Shown here one piece after another: positions 56,135-64,000 of a stretch of DNA of 64,000 nucleotides. The notes under the pieces are model-generated. The model did not search any database. It saw nothing but the letters and a program-made list of their open reading frames with translations, and was not told where the DNA came from. The position numbers and the translations under genes were made by a program. This stretch comes from Diphasiastrum complanatum. Lineage: Eukaryota; Streptophyta; Lycopodiopsida; Lycopodiales; Lycopodiaceae. The DNA is taken from positions 35,528,804 through 35,592,803 of the forward strand of contig CM055097.1 in NCBI GenBank assembly GCA_029204225.1, read 5' to 3'. Position 1 is the stretch's first letter; every line of letters starts with the position of its first letter.

Positions 56135-56835
56135 ACAAACTAGATGTTGCTACTCTCTTTCAGTATAGGAATTTTCAAGGTTGAACTACCAAATCCTATC
56201 TGAAATCTTGCAACTGAATTTGAGATAGATTTCAAATATTCCACTAAAACAAGATAAACTAGATCAACTTCTCAAAATGAAATAAGTGAATAGACAAATT
56301 TTGGTTCTACTTTTGGCATGTGTGAAATGTGTCAAAAGACAACACTATTGATGTAAAGAATTCTCAATGTATTCAATAACTCAAAACTATGTCTAGATCT
56401 CAAGTTTCTTGTATTGATTACTCAAAAAATGGATTATGAATCAAGCAAAATTTGGATCAAATCAAAAAGTGGTCAGTCAGATTTAGGAACCTACCATCTT
56501 TAGGAGCATATAACTCTTGATAGACACATCAGATTGATTTGAGATCAATTGCAATGGAAAGTACATCTTATAGGCTTTCCATCAAGATATAAGATCAATA
56601 ACTTTGGACCTAAGATGAAGGAAATAAAGAGGTCTGAAAATCCCTGATTTTCACATGTGCGGAGTTTGAGAATTCCATACAATGTCAATTCTAATATGAA
56701 AAGCTTGATTCTATCATATTTGATCCAAACACTTTTCAAGAAAAGGTAAAGAAAAGTGGTAAACAACTTTTTTGCTTGAATTGTACTCAAAATTCCCTAC
56801 ACAATCAATGATAATAGCATGCAAAGCTTAATTTG

Positions 56836-56847
56836 GCTCTGATACCA
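56836..56847 (-). promoter_or_regulatory. Primer binding site of copia G
   Basis: The minus strand reads TGGTATCAGAGC, a perfect initiator tRNA-Met site, directly after the LTR. Confidence 0.93.
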
Positions 56848-57082
56848 TGATGAAAATTCAGCAAGTTCACACATGTGGGAAACAATCCTAAAGTGTGAAT
56901 GATCTTGTTAAGCTTTGTGTTTAGCACATAATCTGATTCTAGATTGAATATCAAGATCTAGTACAAGAATTTATAACCAAAGCACAATCTAGCATGCTAG
57001 AAATCAAAGAATGATTGCTTTCAACATCAAAAGAACAGAAGTACAAAGAATATTATGCATTAGCATAGCCTTCTCCATGAGT

Positions 57083-57119
<37 letters not shown>

Positions 57120-57656
57120 ATTCAAGCATACAAGGTAATAGGTCCAAATTGACATGGAATAGCTTCAAAGCTTGGTTATTCATCAAAAATTATGAGAGAG
57201 CTCACATACATTTATGGAGGTTGGAATAGCTTGAGGTAGAACCACCTCTCTTCTACTTTCTTCCACATCAGAAAGTGATAACTAAAAAACTAGTGACATT
57301 TGTCACTTTACATGCATGCATATCTACCTACTTTTACCAAGTGGCAATTTCTAAACTAGAATTATCCAAATCACTATGCATGTGTCCAATACACTTTTTG
57401 CATGCCTTGCATGTCACTTTGGATCACTTACAATCATTGCATGTTATATGCCACGAGTTCCTACAAGCCCATATTGTGCATTTCTATGTCTACATTCTAT
57501 ATGCATGCTGTATTTGGCCAACTAGATTCAAGAAACCATGTAACTCGAGTTTCCTCTAGGACAAATTTGGCATTTGCAATATGAAACATTACATACACAT
57601 AGAAAAAATTTTACCAAAGCCTAAAGTCAAGATAGATGATTTTTCATTTTTCAACA
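56848..57656 (-). repeat. 5' LTR of copia G (about 809 bp)
   Basis: The inner end is fixed by the primer site; minus-strand ends TGTTGAAAAATG and TTTTCATCA form a short inverted repeat. It carries an (AG)n run at 57084-57116. No second LTR is in the window, so the outer boundary rests on the terminal repeat only. Confidence 0.65.
57084..57116. repeat. (AG)n microsatellite
   Basis: Thirty-three bases of uninterrupted AG inside the copia G LTR. GA-rich runs also occur in the LTRs of the full-length copia. Confidence 0.95.
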
Positions 57657-58079
57657 TGTGGTTCATCGTTATCATTTGTCACGTCATCATGCGACAAATC
57701 CGCCCAACCAAATGAGTCTATCTCAAGAGTAGTATCTTCACATCGTTTGCTTTGCATCTCTTTGGATATCAAATATGTTGTCACTACCAACTTTGTGAAG
57801 TGCCCTCTAAAATCAAACTGCAATTAGAGATTTAGTGCAATATCAAATCCATGTATAGATAAGGATTATTCAAAAACCATAAATAACTCATACATTGTTG
57901 AGGTAGTATCTAATAACTCCTCTATAAGAGTGATAGAACCTCTATTCTGTGGAGTTAGCGCAAGATCAGTAGGACAACTTTCACCATTCTTTCAAATGCT
58001 AGTAGATGTCTTCGATGAAACTTGATGGAGAAACACCTTTTCTTTGCTCTAGATGGGCTTCTGGTTACTATCCTGCTCC
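57657..58079. other. Spacer without recognised features
   Basis: AT-rich, no motif or repeat partner noted. Confidence 0.4.
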
Positions 58080-58700
58080 GTAACATCTTTAGATAGTTAG
58101 TAATGACAAACCAAAATTGTGTAAGCCTCATGGTGAATCCTGAAAGATGGAATGACCATGTAGGAACTAGTATTTCTAGGCAAAGTAATAAATGCAAGTA
58201 GACCCCTCTTAAAGAAAGTAGAGTGAGCCACCTTGTGAAGAGGAGCTTTTTGTGAAATGTACCTACTCCATGCTCAAATGAGAAGAGCCTCCACAAGTTT
58301 TGGTGCATCCATTAAGCTCCTTGATCATGCTTGTTTCTTGAGTGAATGCATCTGTGATCTTGCCCTTCCCTCCTTTGTGTGTGGTTGTGGTTCGTAGAGT
58401 GGATTAGATTTCTTGGTTTCGTAGAGTGGATTAGATTTCCTGCTTTCCTAGAGTGGATTAGATTTCATTTCTTGTTTGTGGATTAATATAGAAATCAACA
58501 TTCAGGTAAACCAAATAGACTAGGTTTGTGGTGTAATTTTTGCATATTATCTTACAACCCTGCTCTTGATATTCTTGGGATGTCCAAGAATTAAAAGACT
58601 AGTTGGTTTCTTGATTCTTGGACTTCCAAAATGCTGTAAATTAGTTTCGTGTTTTTTGTTTTGTGGATTTATGCAAGTATAGTGGTGTTTAGGATCTGAT
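58080..58700 (-). repeat. Repeat segment R2 (copy 2)
   Basis: Inverted relative of about 28560-29210. It differs by a local triplication at 58394-58474. Non-coding. Confidence 0.55.
58394..58474. repeat. 27-bp tandem repeat, three units
   Basis: Units start at 58394, 58421 and 58448. All share TAGAGTGGATTAGATTTC and differ in the tail. The copy at 28.8 kb has a single unit in that position. Confidence 0.9.
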
Positions 58701-59330
58701 TTCAATTCGTTTTTGCAGCATTAGAGTAGGATTTCAATCACTATTCAACGGTTTTTGCTGATCTGATAGTTGAACATTTTGGCATGCATGCTTGACTAAT
58801 TTTGGTCATTTATGCATGTGCTTTAGTGCAAGAGTGACAAACTTGAGTGTCCTCTGACAGGCAGGACAATACTACAATGTTAATCAGTCCATTATGCCTG
58901 GTTTGGGCATTGTAATAACAAGAACACATCCAATGAATTGCCCACAAAGCCTGATAACTTACATAACCAACCTCAAAACTGTTTTGGAACAAGAAGAAAG
59001 AACCAAGACACGAACTCAAAAAAGACAAGAAAAAGCCACCAAATTCTGAAGTAGAGAATATGTAAACATTTAGCCCGTTGCCGCTTCCTCCCCTCACATT
59101 CTGAAACGCTATATGTTGCAACACTACCTTTGATCGGATCCATACAAGCAGTCTGAAACATTTCTAGATCCGTTCATTGCTCAGAACGACCTGCACCCAC
59201 CCTCCACATGCATCTGCACATCCTTCGCGTCACCAACTACGACGCCCCTCTTTCTCTCCCAACTCAGCTGAAGATTCACCTCCAATTTCAACCGAGGCCA
59301 TTCATGTCCCAACTCAGTCGAGGCATTCGC
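58701..59330. other. Spacer without recognised gene
   Basis: A minus frame 58810-59124 has no motif. Near 59200-59330 the base composition rises in C, with the phrase CCAACTCAG repeated, but no coding assignment is possible. Confidence 0.35.
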
Positions 59331-60165
59331 GTCCCATATAATGTACATAGTTCAATAAAATTTGTTGCAGAGGGTACTAATGGTCTCCTTGGTTATTGTA
59401 GAGCTTTGGATTCTCGAAGAATTCAAGGTGAGACTTTGTTGAATACTGCAAATTGTCATATTTCAGACATGAGAAAGAGTTTTACATCGTTGCAAAATCT
59501 AAATAATGCATTGCTTGAAGAAATAACAGGCCATAAAAAAAATCAAAGAATTAAATTTTCCAAAGAGTTCTCTTAAAAAGACAATATATGGATTGAAGCG
59601 AAAGCGTGAAGTCTCAACCAAGAAAATACCAAAGCGCAAGAAATTGGAGTTCTGACACTAGGAGGTGGTGCTAGCAAAAGACGTATGAGAGTGATTGAAG
59701 AGATTTTGCGAAAAATGATTGGAGAAAATTTTATTGCTGGAAAATATATTAATCGTTTTATGAACAGAAAAGATTTGATGAAAATTGTAGATGAAACGAG
59801 TGATTTATTTCGCTTGAAGATTGTAACTAAACTTGCTAGCCAATTCAGGCCAACTGCAAATGTTAGAGCCTTGGTTTATGCATGTGACCAAGGAGGAGTC
59901 AGTAGCAAGGGTTATAGAGCTCTAAAAAAAATATAAAAATTTCCGATAAAAATGGATTGAAACAACATAAAATTTTACCTGCTTATGAATTACTTGATTC
60001 TGCTAAGCGATAATGCAATTTGATCTTGGGTTGTGAATTAGGAGAATTCATGCATATTCAAGACACTTTTACAATAACCAATAAAAGGAAGAGGCCTACG
60101 ATTGACTTTCATTATCACCCAGGCAACAATGTATTTCTAGATCTGCAAAAGGTCCTAGTGATGAT
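59331..60165 (+). pseudogene. Decayed gene-like segment, family not recognised
   Basis: Coding-like sequence spread over three frames: VHSSIKFVAEGTNGLLGYCR, RRIQGETLLNTANCHISDMR and KSFTSLQNLNNALLEEI (to about 59540); then LKRKREVSTKKIPKRKK (about 59590-59640); then GGGASKRRMRVIEEILRKMI and TANVRALVYACDQGGVSSKG (59655-59936). After a shift comes RPTIDFHYHPGNNVFLDLQK (about 60090-60150). It is basic, soluble and does not look like copia or gypsy Gag-Pol. It ends where the family E LTR begins, so that insertion may have cut it. I propose no function. Confidence 0.4.
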
Positions 60166-60167
60166 GG

Positions 60168-61045
60168 TGATAAATTTTACAGTTTTTAGGACAATAATGA
60201 TTGTACTTTACAATCATAGAGAGTTATTGGTTGCTTAATCAATAGATCTATCAAGTTCTACACATTAGATCTTGATCTAGATTCACTACACTTGGATTTA
60301 AGCAAGATCAATGGATCAACACATCATTTTTTAGTGAGAGCTGCCTCACACGTGTGGAGTACTTGTTAAAAATTCACAATTCTAGCTTGACTAGTTTTGG
60401 TCATATGACTTGTAAATAGTTAGATGGTCGTGATGTGGCTTGTCACACGTGTCAAATAGCATAGGATTCCATTCATAAGGATGCTCTCAAGTAGACCTAA
60501 GTGTTAGAACCTTTGGAATGAGTCCAAATTATGCTTAGATACAAGGGAGAAAAGATAGGAGCTATTTTTGGTAGTTTTTGCATTGTTGAGGGATCTCCAA
60601 GATTCCAACCCTAACTTGGTAGGGATGAAAGATCCACCAAAATTAGCATTAGGGATAGGTTTAGGGCTACTCATACCTGCCCAAAATCGTGATGGATCAT
60701 GTATATATAGGTGATGATATCTCACCAAAATCAATCAAGCAATTTCATGTTTTTTCTCTCATAATGGTGCAATTGCTCTCTATGTTCATAATTGTTTGAG
60801 TACTTGTGATTACTAATGATTATAGGATTGAATGTAGGTCTGGTGTACAGTACTCAGACTGTGGGAGGCCGTACTTTCACACGTGTGAAGCCTTCTTCAA
60901 GGATTTGGGCCATTTAGTGAGGTTCAAGCATAGATTTTTGATGGATTTTGATGGTTCAACTTGTGCTAATCTTATGAAATCATAATCTATTGTTTCCCTC
61001 ATCATTTCAAGTGTTTTAGGATCCTTATTTGCTGTAATTTTTACA
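60168..61045 (+). repeat. 5' LTR of copia E (about 878 bp, start tentative)
   Basis: The end (TTTTTACA) is fixed by the primer site at 61046. The start at TGATAAATTTTACA is a guess. It contains CACACGTGTG at 60347-60356 and 60878-60887 and a near match at 60444, plus a TATATATA box at 60702-60709. The first half resembles the family D LTR copies. Confidence 0.6.
60702..60709 (+). promoter_or_regulatory. TATA box of the copia E LTR
   Basis: TATATATA followed by GGTGATG, about 340 bp before the LTR end. Confidence 0.5.
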
Positions 61046-61057
61046 TGGTATCAGAGC
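61046..61057 (+). promoter_or_regulatory. Primer binding site of copia E
   Basis: Perfect TGGTATCAGAGC directly after the LTR end. Confidence 0.95.
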
Positions 61058-61856
61058 ATAAAGGCTGAAATGAGCTAAATCCTTGGTTTTCATTCAATTT
61101 GATCACAATTTTTGATCTAAATCTTGTGTAGATTGGATCTTAGCATCTAGTATTGATTCTAGAACTCAAAGTGAGTCAAATACATTGGATATTGGTGTTG
61201 TGTGACTTCATTTGCATGTGTTTAGGTGTCTAAAACCAGAGGCAAAGTTGAATTCAATTCACATTACCAAGATAGCAAGTTTTGCTTGCTCCAAGCATTG
61301 ATTTCTAAGCGAGTTTTGGAGGTGATTTCATAGAAGAGGCTTTCTAGCATTCAAGGAGAGGGAAGATCAGAGTTTTGGGGACTCTTCAAGGCTGTTCTAA
61401 GGTGTAGTAGGCACCTCCTAAAGTGATTTAGGTTCAGTCCAACCATTGCTTGACTTATGCACCAAATTAGATCAATTTTTCATCAATTTTGATCATTTTT
61501 TGCTTGTGATTGGATAGTAGATTGTGTTGCATCCTCATTAAGTTCCATTTAGATCTTTTACAAGTGATTTTGGAAGTATATTAGGTTGCTGAAATTCACT
61601 CTTGATCAGATTATTTGGAAGCTTTAATGTTCTTTATAGAAAGAGGGGCAATTCTACTAGTATTGTCTACTTCAATCAAGCAAGTGCATTGTTTCTAGTA
61701 TTCTATGATTTGATTTTGTTAGAGATCATTCTTAGATATTTATAGGAAGTCTATTACTGATCTTTTCAGGTCCCTAAGAAGTGGGATAAGGTAGACCTTC
61801 AATCAAATCAATAGAAGTAACCTTCATTTGTGTCAAGTCCTTGATTAGGAGACTAG

Positions 61857-62938
61857 ATGGCATCTATAAATGCATATCTTTTGGATATAATGAAAGGCTC
61901 AACAAAACTAACTATTCCATATGGAAAGTTAGAATGGAATCCATCATGATCATGCAAGATCTAATGGAAATTGTAAATGGTAAGGAGAGTGAACCTATTC
62001 ATCCTCAAGAAAAAGCTAAATACATCAAGAGGTGCAATGTTGCACTACATTGCATAAAAATGAATGTTGCAAATGAACTCTTAAGAGAGGTAGGAGATTG
62101 CACTTCAGCTCAAGATGCTTGGGAGATTTTGCAAAAAGTCTATGAATCCAAGAACCAAACTAGAATGTTAGCTTTGAAGAATCAAATCTATAGAAGCTAT
62201 CAAAAGAAAGGAGAGAGTGCACATACTTTTGTCCTAAGAGTAAAGGGAATGAACAAAGAGCTAGCCTTTATAGGTGATCCTATCAAGGATGAAGAGCTTG
62301 TTCAACTCATATTGAATGGACTAAGCTTTGAATTTGACAATTTGGTTCAGGGATATGCAATTATGGGTAAGCTACCCATACTTGAAGAACTCCAAGGCAC
62401 ACTCATGGCCGAGGAATCAAGAAGGAGCCAAATGCAAGAGAGGATGGATAGGCTTTCCATCCAAGGTGGAGATGACCAAGCTCTCTTCACCAAATGCAAA
62501 GGCAAGTCCAAAGGCAAAGTATCAACATTCAAGAAGTCTACAAAGCTTGAGGATCAAGAAGGACCCTCAAAGGCATCTCCATCAACCACCAAAGTCAAGA
62601 AGGACAAATCAAAGGTGAAGTGCTACTATTGTAGCAAGATGGGGCATTATGCCTCGGAATGCTTCAAGAGGAAGCAAGATCAAAGCCAAGCCAACATGAG
62701 CAAAGAGGAGGAGGAGGAGAGTTCACATGAGGACTCTCTCATGATGTCCATATTTTCTTCAACAAGCTTCAAAGGAGAAGATCCTTGGTGGATTGACTCG
62801 GGTGCTAGTTCACACATGACTAGTAAAAGGGAGTTTTTCTCTTCTCTCTTATCTTATGATGGACCTATAAAGTCTATCTATACAGCAAATGATGAAGCTT
62901 GTAAGATTGAAGAGTTGGTAGCATTCCCCTTTGCTTAG
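61857..62938 (+). pseudogene. Copia E gag, knuckle and protease
   Basis: The probable start is ATG 61857 (ASINAYLLD, matching the family G start), followed by a frameshift near 61887 into the long frame that otherwise opens upstream at 61841 without an ATG. Gag has TNYSIWKVRMESIMIMQDLM and ALHCIKMNVANELLREVGDC. The knuckle is CYYCSKMGHYASEC (about 62620-62660). Protease is WWIDSGASSHMTS (about 62785). A TAG at 62936-62938 ends it, caused by a one-base frame change. Confidence 0.85.
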
Positions 62939-64000
62939 GATCTTCCAAAAAGATCAACATAGAAGGTGTTTTGTACATTCTTACAATAACAAAGAATCTA
63001 CTAAGTGTTGGCCAAATGGTAGACAATGGTTTCAATGTTGACTTTGCTTCAAATGAATGTTTCATCAAGAAGAAGGGTAAGATAGTGGCTAAGGGCACTA
63101 GACTTGGCAAACTTTATAGTTTGGATGCATTTGTGGATACTAATGTTGTCATGTTGGCCGAGAAGAACAAGATATCTACCTTTACTTTATGGCACAAAAG
63201 ACTTGGACATGTCAACTCGGGTTCCATGGAGGCTATGATCAAGGAGGAGTATGCTTTAGGCCTACCAAGGTCTATTGGGAAGGAAGACAAGGTTTGTGAA
63301 GCTTGTGCCTTATCCAAGGCACATAAGAAGGTGTTTCCTAACTCCATCACAAAGTCATCTCATCCTCTTGAACTCATACACTCGGATGTGCACATTGCTA
63401 GCACCAAATCTAATGGAGGTTCGTCCATGTTTTTAACCTTCATTGATGACTACTCAAGATATTGTTGGGTGTTCTTACTTTCCTTCAAGTCTCAAGTATT
63501 TGATACTTTTGTAAAGTTCAAGTTGTTTGTAGAAAAGCATCATAATCATAGCATCAAGATTCTTAGAAGTGACAATGGTGGAGAATTCATCTCCAATGAG
63601 TTCAAGGCCTTTTGTGAGGAGGAAGGGATCAAGAAAGAGACTTCTTGTCCTTACACTCCTCAACAAAATGGAGTTGCTGAAAGAAGGAATAGAACATTAT
63701 GTGAATGTTCTAAGGCTTTAAGATTAGATGCTTGTTTGCCCAAATCCTTTTGGGGTGAGTCTCTTGTATGTGCAAACTACTTGATGAATAGGGTGTCTTG
63801 CAAAGCAATTGAAGGCAAAACTCCTTATGAGATGTTGTATGGAAAGAAACCCAATCTTAATCACTTGAAAGTTTTTGGGTGTATATGTTATGTGCATGTG
63901 CCATTGGAAACAAGAACCAAGGAGGATCCATCTTCCACAAGAGGGATCATGCTTGGATATGCAAGCTCAAGCAAGGGCTACAAAGTCTATCTCCCATCCT
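62935..64000 (+). pseudogene. Copia E pre-integrase and integrase, open to the window end
   Basis: More than 350 codons in one frame with no stop; it does not start with ATG because it is the downstream part of a frameshifted polyprotein. Pre-integrase: TLWHKRLGHVNSGSM and CEACALSKAHKK. Integrase: LIHSDVHIASTKS (first Asp), RSDNGGEFIS (second Asp), [15 protein letters not shown] (catalytic Glu), then HLKVFGCICYVHVPL and MLGYASSSKGYKVY at the end. All three catalytic residues are present, unlike the full-length copia at 24-27.7 kb. Confidence 0.88.

Larger units (their letters stand above)
52673..57656 (-). mobile_element. Copia family G, 5' LTR to RNase H, truncated against gypsy
   Basis: A minus-strand element: 5' LTR (57656-56848), primer site, leader, gag at 56134 or 56080, through integrase and RT to RNase H. 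At 52673 it stops inside RNase H (YISSSLGG) and continues as gypsy gag, in frame by chance. Its 3' LTR is absent, so the gypsy junction reflects a deletion or recombination. Confidence 0.88.
60168..64000 (+). mobile_element. Copia family E, 5' part (continues beyond the window)
   Basis: 5' LTR, perfect primer site, about 800-bp leader, gag-protease, then pre-integrase and integrase still open at the last base. The reading frame has breaks near 61887 and 62933 only. All recognisable active-site residues so far are intact, so this may be a fairly recent copy. RT and the 3' LTR are outside the window. Confidence 0.88.

Noticed and set aside
57955-59124. Minus-strand ORFs of 117 and 104 codons
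   Set aside because: No motif, composition like non-coding DNA, and they overlap repeat segment R2 or plain spacer.
1-64000. tRNA or rRNA genes
   Set aside because: The only tRNA-related matches are 12-base primer sites of retrotransposons; no cloverleaf or rRNA sequence was recognised by reading.

Overview
This window looks like intergenic DNA from a large, repeat-rich plant genome. The basis is nested Ty1/copia and Ty3/gypsy LTR retrotransposons, MITE-like elements, minisatellites and AT-rich spacers, with no intact host gene, tRNA or rRNA recognised. The very diverse, decayed copia and gypsy families would suit a gymnosperm or another large plant genome, but that is inference and no species can be named.

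Layout. 1-6.5 kb is a patchwork: a copia remnant (family A), gypsy integrase and RT pieces, a coiled-coil ORF relic, a probable gypsy LTR carrying a MITE, and two head-to-head gypsy fragments. 6.5-11.1 kb is a minus-strand family-A copia (A2) lying between two pieces of a gypsy; a second MITE and about 1.1 kb of non-copia DNA sit where its RT should be. 11.6-13.95 kb is a minus-strand copia (family B). 14.4-18.3 kb is a plus-strand gypsy pol followed by a long coiled-coil ORF. 18.8-22.2 kb holds unidentified ORFs and gypsy gag-like sequence, interrupted by the best element here: a full-length copia at 22237-28322 with 655-bp LTRs, a GGTAT target duplication and one 1202-codon ORF. 28.3-37.5 kb contains repeat segments, gypsy gag, two minisatellites with the same core, and a deleted family-B copia. 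37.6-46.2 kb is a nest of copia families C, D and F. 47.9-52.7 kb is a minus-strand gypsy (gag, protease, RT) followed by two coiled-coil ORFs. 52.7-57.7 kb is copia G, cut off against the gypsy. 59.3-60.2 kb is a decayed gene-like segment that I do not recognise. From 60.2 kb a copia (family E) runs off the window end.

How the parts relate. The copia polyproteins follow the order gag, CCHC knuckle, protease, integrase, RT, RNase H. Almost all carry stops, frameshifts or deletions. Even the full-length copy lacks the integrase segment that holds the third catalytic acidic residue, so it could have moved only with integrase supplied in trans, unless the deletion came after insertion. Two themes recur. 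Gypsy pol pieces are followed on the same strand by ORFs with coiled-coil character, which occupy the env position. LTRs and leaders of several copia families share the palindrome CACACGTGTG.
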